NCBI GenBank assembly: GCA_004561545.1
Contig: SFVK01000009.1
Span: forward strand, 1-62,926
Length of the DNA: 62,926 nt
Source: a bacterium
GTDB taxonomy: Bacteria > Bacillota > Clostridia > Oscillospirales > Ruminococcaceae
Direction: 5' to 3'
In this document: piece after piece, positions 42,954-50,713 of the stretch
Position numbering within the stretch: position 1 is the stretch's first letter
How the letters are laid out: each line of letters begins with the position of its first letter
The notes under the pieces: generated by a model
The model's database searches: none
Told to the model about the DNA's origin: nothing
The model's input: the letters and a program-made list of their open reading frames with translations, nothing else
Position numbers and translations under genes: made by a program

Positions 42954-43685
42954 ATGAAAATCATCCGCGCTACCGATTATTATGATATGTCCCGCAAGGC
43001 GGCCAACATCATCTCCGCCCAGGTGATCATGAAGCCCAACTGCGTTCTGGGTCTGGCCACCGGAGGCACCCCCGTGGGCACCTACAAGCAGTTGGTGGAA
43101 TGGTACAACAAGGGCGATCTGGATTTCAGCGAAGTGACCACCGTCAATCTGGACGAGTACCGTGGTCTGCCCCGGGAGCATCCCGAGAGCTACTGGTCCT
43201 TCATGCACAAGAACCTGTTTGATCTGGTGAACATCCGTCCCGAGGCCATCCATCTGCCCGACGGCACCAACATGGATTCCGCTGCCGAGTGCGCCCATTA
43301 TGACGAGATCATCCGCCAGCTGGGCGGTGTGGATCTGCAGCTGCTGGGCATCGGCCACGACGGCCACATCGGCTTCAACGAGCCGGGCGCCGCCTTTGAG
43401 CTGGGCACCCACTGCGTCAGCCTGACCGAGGAGACCATCGAGGCCAACAAGCGCTTCTTTGACGGCGATGTGAACCAGGTTCCCAAACAGGCCTACACCA
43501 TGGGCATCAAGACCATCATGCAGGCCCGCAAGGTGCTGATGGTTGCCAACGGCGCCGGCAAGGCCGACATCGTCAAAAAGGCCTTCTTTGGCCCCGTCAC
43601 GCCGGAAGTGCCTGCCTCCATTTTGCAGATGCACCCCGATTTCACCCTCGTGCTGGACGCTGAGGCGGCGTCCCGGCTGGATTGA
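42954..43685 (+). CDS. nagB: Glucosamine-6-phosphate deaminase
   Basis: 243 residues. It converts glucosamine 6-phosphate to fructose 6-phosphate and ammonia. Motifs: LGLATGGTPVGTYKQL, VNLDEYRGL with the catalytic Asp, LGIGHDGHIGFNEPG with the catalytic His, and TMGIKTIMQARKVL. The start at 42954 follows AAGGAGAA. nagA begins 30 bases downstream. Confidence 0.95.
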   Translation: MKIIRATDYYDMSRKAANIISAQVIMKPNCVLGLATGGTPVGTYKQLVEWYNKGDLDFSEVTTVNLDEYRGLPREHPESYWSFMHKNLFDLVNIRPEAIHLPDGTNMDSAAECAHYDEIIRQLGGVDLQLLGIGHDGHIGFNEPGAAFELGTHCVSLTEETIEANKRFFDGDVNQVPKQAYTMGIKTIMQARKVLMVANGAGKADIVKKAFFGPVTPEVPASILQMHPDFTLVLDAEAASRLD

Positions 43686-43715
43686 TGGAGCTTCCCTCCA
43701 GGGAGTAACAAAGCT

Positions 43716-44852
43716 ATGATTATCAAAAACGCAAACATTTACACGCCGGAACACACCTTCCGCACCGGCGACCTGGTGATCCGGGACGGGCGCATCGCCT
43801 TTGGTGCTGCGCCCCAGGAGGGCGAGCAGGTGCTGGACGCGAAGGGCGCCTATGCCCTGCCCGGGCTGGTGGACATCCACTTCCACGGCGCGGTGGGCCA
43901 TGACTTCTGCGACGCCGACGAGGCGGGGCTGCAGGCCATCGCCGACTTTGAGGCCAGCAAAGGCGTGCTCGCTATCTGCCCCGCCACCATGACCTTCAGC
44001 GAGGAGATTCTCAACGGCATCATGGACGCCGCTGCGGCCCACAAAAACGGCCGGGGCGCCGATCTGGTGGGCATCAATATGGAAGGTCCCTATATCAGCC
44101 CCCGCAAGATCGGCGCACAGAACCCCAAATATGTGCAGGGCACTGATGCCGCGATGTTCCGCCGTTTGCAGCAGCGCAGCGGCGGGCTGATCAAGCTGGT
44201 GGACGTGGCCCCCGAGGAGCCCGGCAATCTGGACTTCATCCGGGACTGCGCGGGCGAGGTGCGCATCTCCATTGCCCACACCTGCACCAGCTACGAGACC
44301 GCCAAAGAGGCCTTTGCGGCGGGCGCCAGCCATATGACCCACCTGTACAACGCCATGCCGGGCATCACCCACCGGGAGCCCGGGCCCATCATCGCGGCGC
44401 TGGAGGATCACGCCGAGGTGGAACTGATCACCGACGGTGTGCACATTCACCCCGCCATGGTCCGGTTCACCTTCAACACCTTTGGGGATGACCGGGTGGT
44501 GCTGATCGCTGACAGCATGATGGCCTGCGGTCTGCCGGACGGCGCTTACAGCCTGGGCGGCCAGGCCGTGACGGTGCGCGGGCCCCGCGCCACCCTGACC
44601 GAGCACCCCGACACCATCGCGGGCAGCGCCACCTGTCTGTACGACTGTATGCGCCGCGCCGTGGTGGACATGGGCGTGCCGCTGGAGAGCGCCGTGCGCG
44701 CCGCCAGCGAAAACCCGGCCAGGAGCATCGGTGTGGATGCCGATTACGGCACGCTGGCTCCCGGCCGTTACGGCAACGTGATTCTGGCCGACGACGACCT
44801 GAACATTCTGACTGTGGTCCAGAAGGGCAAGATCATTGCCGATAACCGGTAA
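43716..44852 (+). CDS. nagA: N-acetylglucosamine-6-phosphate deacetylase
   Basis: 378 residues. Amidohydrolase fold: PGLVDIHFHGAVGHDF is the metal site near the N-terminus, then NMEGPYIS (metal Glu), HTCTSYE, THLYNAMP, DGVHIHP and IADSMMACG (catalytic Asp). It removes acetate from GlcNAc 6-phosphate, feeding NagB. Co-transcribed with nagB and ended by the hairpin at 44871-44898. Confidence 0.95.
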   Translation: MIIKNANIYTPEHTFRTGDLVIRDGRIAFGAAPQEGEQVLDAKGAYALPGLVDIHFHGAVGHDFCDADEAGLQAIADFEASKGVLAICPATMTFSEEILNGIMDAAAAHKNGRGADLVGINMEGPYISPRKIGAQNPKYVQGTDAAMFRRLQQRSGGLIKLVDVAPEEPGNLDFIRDCAGEVRISIAHTCTSYETAKEAFAAGASHMTHLYNAMPGITHREPGPIIAALEDHAEVELITDGVHIHPAMVRFTFNTFGDDRVVLIADSMMACGLPDGAYSLGGQAVTVRGPRATLTEHPDTIAGSATCLYDCMRRAVVDMGVPLESAVRAASENPARSIGVDADYGTLAPGRYGNVILADDDLNILTVVQKGKIIADNR

Positions 44853-44870
44853 CGGAAAGCTGGTTTTTCC

Positions 44871-44908
44871 GGCACCTCCGGGGTTTCCCGGGGGTGCCTT
44901 TACTTTTG
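44871..44908 (+). terminator. Terminator of nagBA
   Basis: GGCACC..GGTGCC stem with inner CCGGG/CCCGG pairing (44871-44898), followed by TTTACTTTT. The tail doubles as the -35 region of the next promoter. Confidence 0.8.
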
Positions 44909-44927
44909 GGCCTTTTCGCCGTATAAT
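44899..44927 (+). promoter_or_regulatory. Sigma-A promoter of the threonine aldolase gene
   Basis: -35 TTTACT (44899-44904), 17-bp spacer, -10 TATAAT (44922-44927). Confidence 0.78.
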
Positions 44928-44964
44928 GGAAAAACATGACAAAACACCGAAAGAAGGACAGACC

Positions 44965-46017
44965 ATGATCCGTTTTGAATGCGATTACGGCGAGGGCGCA
45001 GCCCAGCCGGTTCTGGATTTGCTGCAAAGCACCAACCTGGTGCAGACCCCGGGCTACGGCACCGATGATTACTGTGAGCAGGCGCGGGGGCTGATCCGCA
45101 CCCTGTGCGATGCGCCGGAGGCGGGGGTTCACTTTTTTGTGGGCGCCACCCAGGCCAATTTCACCCTGATTGACGCCGCCCTCAAGCCCTGGCAAGGGGT
45201 CTTGTGCGCCGACAGCGGCCACATCCACGTCCATGAGACCGGCGCGGTGGAAGCCACCGGCCACAAATGCCTTGCCCTGCCCGGCGTGCAGGGCAAAATC
45301 ACTGCGGAGCAGATCCGCCGCGCCTGGGACGAGCACTGGGCCAGCGACTCCCACGAGCACACGGTTCAGCCGGGGATGGTGTATCTCTCCAACCCCACCG
45401 AAGACGGCACCCTCTACACCAAGGAGGAACTGACCGACATTTCCGCCGTCTGCTATGACTGCGGGCTGTATCTCTTTGTGGACGGCGCCCGGATGGCCTA
45501 CGGCCTGACCAGCCCCGCCAACGACCTGAGCCTGGAGGATTACGCCAACCTGTGCGACGCCTTTTACCTGGGCGGCACCAAGTGCGGCGCGCTCTTTGGC
45601 GAGGCGCTGGTCATCCTGAATGGGGAACTTGACCGGGATTTCCGCTATGCCATCAAACAGCACGGCGGTATGCTGGCCAAGGGCCGGCTGCTGGGTCTGC
45701 AGTTCCTGGCGCTGCTGGAGGGGGAGGACGGCACCGGGTGCAGCCCCTACTACCGGATGGCCGCCCGGGCCGACGCGCTGGCGCTGCGCATCCGCGCCGC
45801 CTTTGAGGCCAAGGGCTGCCCCATGCTCTTTGACTCCCCCACCAACCAGCAGTTCCCCATTCTGCCGGACGCGTGGCTGGCAAAGCTGGGCGAAAAATAC
45901 GCCACTTCCTGGATTGCCAAGCCGGACGAAAGCCACACCGCCGTGCGGTTCTGCACCAGCTGGGCCACCCGCGAGGAGGATGTGGACGCCCTGCTTGCAG
46001 ACATTGCCGCGCTGTGA
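44965..46017 (+). CDS. Low-specificity L-threonine aldolase
   Basis: 350 residues. A PLP fold-type I enzyme that cleaves threonine/allo-threonine to glycine and acetaldehyde. Visible: GYGTDDYCEQAR, FFVGATQANFTLIDAAL, ADSGHIHVHETGA, LFVDGARMAYGL and the PLP lysine in YLGGTKCGALFGEA. The start at 44965 follows AAGGA. Monocistronic, and the next transcription unit is the cobalamin riboswitch. Confidence 0.9.
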   Translation: MIRFECDYGEGAAQPVLDLLQSTNLVQTPGYGTDDYCEQARGLIRTLCDAPEAGVHFFVGATQANFTLIDAALKPWQGVLCADSGHIHVHETGAVEATGHKCLALPGVQGKITAEQIRRAWDEHWASDSHEHTVQPGMVYLSNPTEDGTLYTKEELTDISAVCYDCGLYLFVDGARMAYGLTSPANDLSLEDYANLCDAFYLGGTKCGALFGEALVILNGELDRDFRYAIKQHGGMLAKGRLLGLQFLALLEGEDGTGCSPYYRMAARADALALRIRAAFEAKGCPMLFDSPTNQQFPILPDAWLAKLGEKYATSWIAKPDESHTAVRFCTSWATREEDVDALLADIAAL

Positions 46018-46045
46018 TATAATCTAATTCACAAACGCAATACGC

Positions 46046-46196
46046 TCTTTTGTTGTGCGCCGCATGGGTTGCAAGCACCCGCCGGGGAAGCAGGGTGAAA
46101 TTCCCTCACAGTCCCGCTACTGTACAGTCAGATCGCCGGGCGGCGCACAGGGCTTCTTCACGATGGATGAGGAGGGCTGCGGTCTGACAGGATCTT
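46046..46196 (+). promoter_or_regulatory. Cobalamin riboswitch
   Basis: The conserved B12-box region is clear: GGGGAAGCAGGGTGAAA (46084-46100), then CACAGTCCCGCTACTGT (46107-46123), followed by a paired region around GGCGGCGCAC and GGTCTGACAGGATC. It precedes a hairpin terminator and the DUF4430-ECF S component pair, so uptake should be repressed when B12 is plentiful. Confidence 0.92.
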
Positions 46197-46232
46197 TGCG
46201 CCCTTTTGCCATGGCAGAAGGGCGCTTTGGGT
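46197..46232 (+). terminator. Cobalamin-controlled terminator
   Basis: GCGCCCTT (46199-46206) pairs with AAGGGCGC (46218-46225), with inner TGCCATGGCA, followed by TTTGGGTTTG. Confidence 0.7.
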
Positions 46233-46261
46233 TTGTGAGACATCAACAAGGAGTGATCCCA

Positions 46262-46675
46262 ATGGAAGAACAGAAGAATCCCAAAAACACAAAGAAAATC
46301 GTCCTTGCCGTTGTGGCGCTGATTGCCGCCGTGGCTGTGCTGCTGGGCGTTTACACGGTGACCCGCAAGCCGGCCCAGGCGGGCACCAAAACCATCACGG
46401 TGGACGTGGTGCTCACCGACGGGAGCGATACCGTCTCCACCCTGACCACCGACGCGGAGTATCTGCGGGGCGCGCTGGAGGAAGCGGGCATGATTGAGGG
46501 CAGCGAGAGCGAGTACGGCCTGTTTGTGACCACCGTGAACGGCGTGACGGCGGACGACGCCAAACAGCAGTGGTGGTGCTTTACCAAGGGCGGCGAGATG
46601 CTGGAGACCGGTGTGGACACCACCCCCATTGCCGATGGCGACGCCTTTGAGATCACGCTGACCGAGGGCTACTGA
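46262..46675 (+). CDS. Membrane-anchored DUF4430 (transcobalamin C-terminal-like) protein
   Basis: 137 residues. A short Lys-rich head and one membrane segment (about 12-33) are followed by an extracytoplasmic DUF4430 domain: ITVDVVLTDGSDTVSTLTTDAEYLRGALEEAG, FVTTVNGVTADDAKQQWWCF, VDTTPIADGDAFEITLTEGY. This domain resembles the C-terminal lobe of transcobalamin and intrinsic factor. With the B12 riboswitch upstream and the ECF S component downstream (one-base TGATG overlap), it is probably a surface binder of cobalamin or a precursor. AAGGAG precedes the start at 46262. Confidence 0.85.
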   Translation: MEEQKNPKNTKKIVLAVVALIAAVAVLLGVYTVTRKPAQAGTKTITVDVVLTDGSDTVSTLTTDAEYLRGALEEAGMIEGSESEYGLFVTTVNGVTADDAKQQWWCFTKGGEMLETGVDTTPIADGDAFEITLTEGY

Positions 46676-47175
46676 TGAAACGCCGCCTGACCACCCGTCA
46701 GGTGGTGCTGGCTGGGCTGATGGGCGCGCTGCTCATGGTGCTCAAGGAGGTCCTGGCCCCGGTCCCCGGCGTGGAGCCGGTGACGCTGCTGGTCATCCTG
46801 TACGCGCTGGAGCTTCCCGTTCTGGCGCCCTGGGCGGTGGCGGTCTTTGTGGTGCTGGAATTTGTGCTGTACGGGTTTGGGATGTGGAGCTGGATGTATC
46901 TGTACATCTGGCTGGTGCCCATCGCCGCAGCGCGGCTGCTGCACCGTATGGACAGCGCCCTGGGCTGGGCGGCGGTGAGCGGCGCTTACGGGCTGGCCTT
47001 TGGCGCACTGTGTACCCCGGTGTACCTGCTCACCCAGGGACCGGGCGGCGCACTGGCCTGGTGGCTGGCGGGCATCCCCACCGACGTGGGGCACTGCATC
47101 GGCAACTTTTTTGTGATGCTGCTGCTCTACCGCCCGCTGCGCCGGGTGCTGCACCGCATTGCCGCGCAAACCTGA
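46675..47175 (+). CDS. ECF transporter S component, probably for cobalamin or a precursor
   Basis: 166 residues with about five to six hydrophobic segments. The N-terminal TTRQVVLAGLMGALLMVLKEVLA fits the Ala-rich helix of S components. WSWMYLYIWLVPIAAARLL and GIPTDVGHCIGNFF lie in the membrane core. Translation is coupled to the DUF4430 gene and both are under the cobalamin riboswitch. Substrate is inferred from this control. It would use the shared EcfAAT module. Confidence 0.84.
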   Translation: MKRRLTTRQVVLAGLMGALLMVLKEVLAPVPGVEPVTLLVILYALELPVLAPWAVAVFVVLEFVLYGFGMWSWMYLYIWLVPIAAARLLHRMDSALGWAAVSGAYGLAFGALCTPVYLLTQGPGGALAWWLAGIPTDVGHCIGNFFVMLLLYRPLRRVLHRIAAQT

Positions 47176-47180
47176 ATGAC

Positions 47181-47233
47181 ACAAAACGCCCGCCGCATCG
47201 GGTTGCTTGCATCCGATGCGGCGGGCGTTTGTA
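47181..47233. terminator. Bidirectional terminator after the ECF gene
   Basis: A perfect 18-bp stem (47184-47201 with 47213-47230). T-rich tails on both strands; it can end both the ECF operon and the minus-strand RNA at 47183-47378. Confidence 0.88.
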
Positions 47234-47378
47234 TCTATATCAAACCGGGGGCCGGTATTGTAGGTTGTCTGGCCTTCGCCGACGCCTGCCGCGATTGCGG
47301 CGGGTACCTCGCATGGCGAAGGGCGCAGTGGCTTTTGCATGAACCCCGGGGCTGCTGCCCGGGTTGTTTCCTTGCTAC
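47183..47378 (-). ncRNA. Candidate structured small RNA of about 195 nt (6S-like?)
   Basis: The 300-base gap between the ECF gene and metI holds no ORF. On the minus strand a -10 TATACT (47385-47390, poor -35) is followed by a GC-rich region that folds into one long interrupted hairpin: CAACCCGGG near the 5' end can pair with CCCGGTTTG near the 3' end, and GCCCTTCGCC pairs with GGCGAAGGCC around an apical GCCGC-AATC-GCGGC. It ends at a strong terminator. Size and rod shape with an internal bubble resemble 6S RNA; the identity is a guess. Confidence 0.38.
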
Positions 47379-47470
47379 GATTTTAGTATACCGGCTTTTT
47401 ATGGCAAACGGGTGAATGAGTTTTAAACGATTTGGTAAGATTTGGTGAACAAAATTTTAACAGCCGCTCC

Positions 47471-48169
47471 TTACTTGCGCAGGCGCTTGTCGCACCGGGC
47501 GGCAAGGCGGGTGCCGACGCTCTGGAAGAGCTGCACCAGCACCACCAGCAGGGCTGTGGCAAAGATCTCCAGAATGAAATTATAGCGGTAATACCCGTAG
47601 TTGATGGCCACCTTGCCCAGGCCGCCGCCGCCGATGACGCCTGCCATGGCGCCGTAGCCCAGGATGGTGGTGGCGGCGATGGTGGCGTTGGCAATGAGGC
47701 TGGGCAGGCTTTCGGGGATCATGACCTTGAGGATGATCTGCATGGGGTTGGCGCCCATGCTCTGGGCAGCCTCGATCACACCGGCGTCCACCTCACGGAT
47801 GCTGGTCTCCACCAGGCGGGACACAAAGGGGAAGGAGGCAATGACCAGCGGCACAATGGACGCCCTGGTGCCGATGGAAGTGCCCACAATCAGGCGGGAC
47901 AGCGGGATGACGATGATCATGAGGATCAGGAAGGGAATGCTGCGCAGCAGATTGATCAGGCCGTTGAGCAGTTTCATGAACCAGCCCGGCATGGGACAGA
48001 TGGATTTTTTCTCCCCCACCACCAGCAGCACGCCCAGCGGCAGGCCGATGGCCAGCGCCAGCAGGGTGGAAAACAGGGTGGAATAGAAGGTCTCCCATGT
48101 CTCCTGCGGGATGGTGGGCAGAACCTCCAGGAAGGTCTGCCAGTCCTTGGATGCAAAAAATTCCGTCAT
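47471..48169 (-). CDS. metI: Methionine ABC transporter permease
   Basis: 232 residues with about five membrane segments. ETFYSTLFSTLLALAIGLPLGVLL is typical of MetI, and EAAQSMGANPMQIILKVMIPESLPSL is the EAA loop that contacts MetN. It overlaps metN by four bases. No terminator is evident directly after it, so transcription may run into the small-RNA region. Confidence 0.92.
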   Translation of the reverse strand: MTEFFASKDWQTFLEVLPTIPQETWETFYSTLFSTLLALAIGLPLGVLLVVGEKKSICPMPGWFMKLLNGLINLLRSIPFLILMIIVIPLSRLIVGTSIGTRASIVPLVIASFPFVSRLVETSIREVDAGVIEAAQSMGANPMQIILKVMIPESLPSLIANATIAATTILGYGAMAGVIGGGGLGKVAINYGYYRYNFILEIFATALLVVLVQLFQSVGTRLAARCDKRLRK

Positions 48170-49170
48170 GCTTCGGTCACCTCCTCACAGGAAATTCCGG
48201 GATAGCTGCGGATGTAGTCCATGGCCTTTTCGGCCTCCGCCCGGCTCTCGGGCAGGGCCAGCAGCATACTGCCCAGCGTCTGGCCGTTGACCACGCGGGT
48301 ATCGGCGGCCACAATGGAGACCAGCGCGCCGCATTCGATGGCCAGACTGGCCACCAGCGGCTTATCGGTGGTCTGGGTGCCGTTGAAGGCCACCCGGACC
48401 ATCCGGCGGCCGGGCAGAAGCTCCTGCTGCGGCGCACCGGAGGGGAACACCAGACGCTTGGCGGCCTCGGACCGGGGGTTGGAGAAGATGGCGCTGACCG
48501 GCCCCTGCTCCACCACGGTGCCGTTGTCCAGAATGGCCACATTGTTGCAGACCTGCTCCACCACACTCATCTGGTGGGTGATGATGACCACCGTGATGCC
48601 CAGTTCGCGGTTGATTTTCTGGATCAGCGCCAAAATGGACTGGGTGGTTTTGGGGTCCAGGGCGCTGGTGGCCTCGTCACAGAGCAGAACCTTGGGGTCG
48701 GTGGCCAGGGCGCGGGCGATGGCGATGCGCTGCTTCTGACCGCCGGAGAGCTGGGCCGGGTAGGCGGCCGCCTTGTCGGGCAGGCCCACCAGCTCCAGCA
48801 GTTCCCGGGCGCGGGCCTCGGCTTTGGACTTTTCCACACCGGCCAGCTCCATGGGGAAACAGATGTTTTTCAGGCAGTTGCGCTGCATGAGCAGGTTAAA
48901 CTGCTGGAAAATCATGGTAATCTCCCGCCGGGCCGCCCGCAGTTCGGCGGGCTTCAGGTCCTGCATCCGGCGGCCGTTGACCTCCACGTTGCCCTCGTCG
49001 GGGCGCTCCAGCATATTGATGCAGCGCACCAGCGTGGATTTTCCGGCGCCGGACATACCGATGATGCCGTAAATATCACCGTCGGCAATTTCCAGATTGA
49101 TGTCGTTGAGCGCTACCAGCGTGCCGGACGCCGTATCAAAGCGCTTGGTCAGGTGTTGGATCTGGATCAT
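48166..49170 (-). CDS. metN: Methionine ABC transporter ATP-binding protein
   Basis: 334 residues. Walker A GMSGAGKST, signature LSGGQKQRIAIARAL, Walker B VLLCDEATSALDP, H-loop IITHQM. The C-terminal NIL domain (about 255-334) is the methionine-sensing regulatory domain of MetN, which causes transinhibition in the E. coli system. The start at 49170 follows AGGAGAA; the longer frame adds seven residues without support. Confidence 0.93.
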   Translation of the reverse strand: MIQIQHLTKRFDTASGTLVALNDINLEIADGDIYGIIGMSGAGKSTLVRCINMLERPDEGNVEVNGRRMQDLKPAELRAARREITMIFQQFNLLMQRNCLKNICFPMELAGVEKSKAEARARELLELVGLPDKAAAYPAQLSGGQKQRIAIARALATDPKVLLCDEATSALDPKTTQSILALIQKINRELGITVVIITHQMSVVEQVCNNVAILDNGTVVEQGPVSAIFSNPRSEAAKRLVFPSGAPQQELLPGRRMVRVAFNGTQTTDKPLVASLAIECGALVSIVAADTRVVNGQTLGSMLLALPESRAEAEKAMDYIRSYPGISCEEVTEA

Positions 49171-49244
49171 TTCACTTCTCCTTAACCCCAAAATTCCCTG
49201 CGCCGGTCGGGGCGCAGGGGACTTGTTTCAGGCTTGAATGACAA

Positions 49245-50195
49245 TCAGAAAATGGGCACCACAGCGCCGTCATAATTCTCGTTGATGTAATCCTTGACGG
49301 CCTGGCTGGTCAGGGCGGCGGTCAGCGCCTTGATGGCGGGGCTGTCCTCGTTGCCTTCCTTCACAACCAGCAGGTTGGCGTAGGTCTGGGCGGCCTCACT
49401 GGTGGCATCCTCGACGGCCAGCGCGTCGGTGCCCACCGAGAAGCCGGCTTCCTGGGCGTAGTTGCCGTTGATGATGGCGTAATCCACATCGGCCAGGGTG
49501 CGGGGCAGCTGCGCGGCCTCCATCTCAATGATCTCCACATTGTGGGGGTTGTCCACCACGTCGTTCTTGGTGGCGGTCAGGCCGGCGCCCTCCTTGAGGG
49601 TGATGATGCCCTGGGCGGCCAGCAGCTGAAGGGCGCGGGCTTCGTTGGTGGTATCGTTGGGAACAGCGATCTTGGCGCCGTCGGCCAGCTCATCCAGGCT
49701 CTTGCTCTTGCCCGGGTAGAGGCCGAAAGGCTCGTAGTGGACCGCAGCCACGCTCACCAGATGGGTGCCATTCTCCTCATTAAAGCTCTCCAGGTAGGGG
49801 CCGTGCTGGAAGTAGTTGGCGTCCACCTCGCCGGACTCGGTGACGGTGTTGGGCTGAACGTAGTCGGTGAACTCGGTGATCTCCAGGGTGATGTCCGCCT
49901 TGGCCAGAATGTCCTTGGCGACCTTGAGGATCTCGGCATGGGGCACGGGGGAAGCGGCCACCTTGATGGTGGTGCCCGCCAGCGCGGCGTAGTCCACGTC
50001 GGCATCGTAGCCGTCACCGGTGAAAGCGGCGGTCTCGCCGGCGGACGCGGCCTCGGAGGAGGCGGCCTCAGAGGGGGCGGCCTCAGAGGGGGCGGCCTCG
50101 GAAGAGGCAGCCTGAGAGGAAGATGCGGTGGCGCCGCAGGCGGCCAGGCTCAGGGTCAGGGCCGCAGCAAGCACAGCAGAAAGAAACTTTTTCAT
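49245..50195 (-). CDS. metQ: Methionine-binding lipoprotein MetQ
   Basis: 316 residues. A lipoprotein signal ends in LSLAACG (Cys20), followed by a Ser/Ala/Glu-rich tether with repeated SSEAAPSEAA units (about 25-52). The body is NlpA/MetQ: IKVAASPVPHAEIL, EITEFTDYVQPN, DANYFQHGPYLE, IAVPNDTTNEARAL, YAIINGNYA. The start at 50195 has AGGAGA upstream; an ATG two codons earlier is less well placed. It is first in metQNI, behind a leader-peptide attenuator. Confidence 0.92.
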   Translation of the reverse strand: MKKFLSAVLAAALTLSLAACGATASSSQAASSEAAPSEAAPSEAASSEAASAGETAAFTGDGYDADVDYAALAGTTIKVAASPVPHAEILKVAKDILAKADITLEITEFTDYVQPNTVTESGEVDANYFQHGPYLESFNEENGTHLVSVAAVHYEPFGLYPGKSKSLDELADGAKIAVPNDTTNEARALQLLAAQGIITLKEGAGLTATKNDVVDNPHNVEIIEMEAAQLPRTLADVDYAIINGNYAQEAGFSVGTDALAVEDATSEAAQTYANLLVVKEGNEDSPAIKALTAALTSQAVKDYINENYDGAVVPIF

Positions 50196-50370
50196 GATCA
50201 ATTCTCCTTTTTTGTTGTTTTGTCCGGTGTGTGGTCCGGCATCGCGGCGGCTTGCGGGGCGCCGGATGCCGGGACGGAAGACGGGTCCCTCAACGCGCCA
50301 TCAACACATTCGCACCCCGGGCTGTCTGCATTTCGGGCTGAATTTCATCGCCCATCCCTCCTTCCAGGCA

Positions 50371-50409
50371 AATAAAAAGAGCGGAACACCGGCCCGGCGT
50401 TCCGCTCTT
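50371..50409 (-). terminator. Attenuator hairpin in the metQNI leader
   Basis: A near-perfect 16-bp stem (50377-50392 with 50394-50409) followed on the minus strand by TTTTTATTTG, 18 bases after the leader-peptide stop and about 175 bases before metQ. Confidence 0.85.
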
Positions 50410-50426
50410 GGTTTGCCTTATGGCGC

Positions 50427-50519
50427 TCAAAAACGCACAGGGCAAGCAAGCGCAGGCTGCCGAAGCATACTGCACATGCACATCATCATGCCATCACGGC
50501 GTTCAAAAATTGTGTTCAT
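50427..50519 (-). CDS. Met/Cys-rich leader peptide of metQNI
   Basis: 30 codons from ATG (50519) to TGA. GGGGAG lies seven bases upstream of the ATG. The peptide contains GMMMCMCSML (residues 10-19), giving six Met and three Cys codons in total. It lies about 40 bases after the predicted transcription start, and an intrinsic terminator follows 18 bases after the stop. This is the classic layout of ribosome-mediated attenuation, here sensing Met and/or Cys-tRNA. Function is inferred from composition and position. Confidence 0.72.
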   Translation of the reverse strand: MNTIFERRDGMMMCMCSMLRQPALACPVRF

Positions 50520-50565
50520 GACGGCACTCCCCTTTCGCATTGCGTTCTTGGTTTGCTATGGCGAC

Positions 50566-50594
50566 AGTATAGCCTTTTTTGCCCTGGATGTCAA
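50566..50594 (-). promoter_or_regulatory. Sigma-A promoter of metQNI
   Basis: Minus strand: -35 TTGACA (50589-50594), 17-bp spacer, -10 TATACT (50566-50571). Confidence 0.9.
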
Positions 50595-50613
50595 GCGGTT
50601 TGCCAAAAATTGT

Positions 50614-50640
50614 AATTTCCTACAAACTTTGTAGGTAATT
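50614..50640. promoter_or_regulatory. 27-bp palindrome between metQNI and rrf2 promoters
   Basis: AATTTCCTACAAA (50614-50626), central C, TTTGTAGGTAATT (50628-50640), with one mismatch. It lies 20 bases above the met -35 and 12 bases above the rrf2 -35. Probably the operator of the adjacent Rrf2 regulator. Confidence 0.7.
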
Positions 50641-50652
50641 GTCGTTTTTCCC

Positions 50653-50681
50653 TTGCCTGGTTGCCGAAAATCTGCTATGAT
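50653..50681 (+). promoter_or_regulatory. Sigma-A promoter of the rrf2 gene
   Basis: -35 TTGCCT (50653-50658), 17-bp spacer, -10 TATGAT (50676-50681). Confidence 0.75.
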
Positions 50682-50713
50682 GGGGAGAAAGAATCCGGGA
50701 GGGGGAAAAATCC

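Noticed and set aside
50290..50481. 63-codon minus-strand ORF across the metQNI attenuator
   Set aside because: It spans the terminator stem, lacks a ribosome site and is out of frame with the better-supported leader peptide.
50196..50560. SAM (S-box) riboswitch before metQ
   Set aside because: I looked for the S-box pattern (AGAGNGGNNGAGGGA, GCAACC) because of the methionine operon and did not see it. The leader peptide explains the region better.
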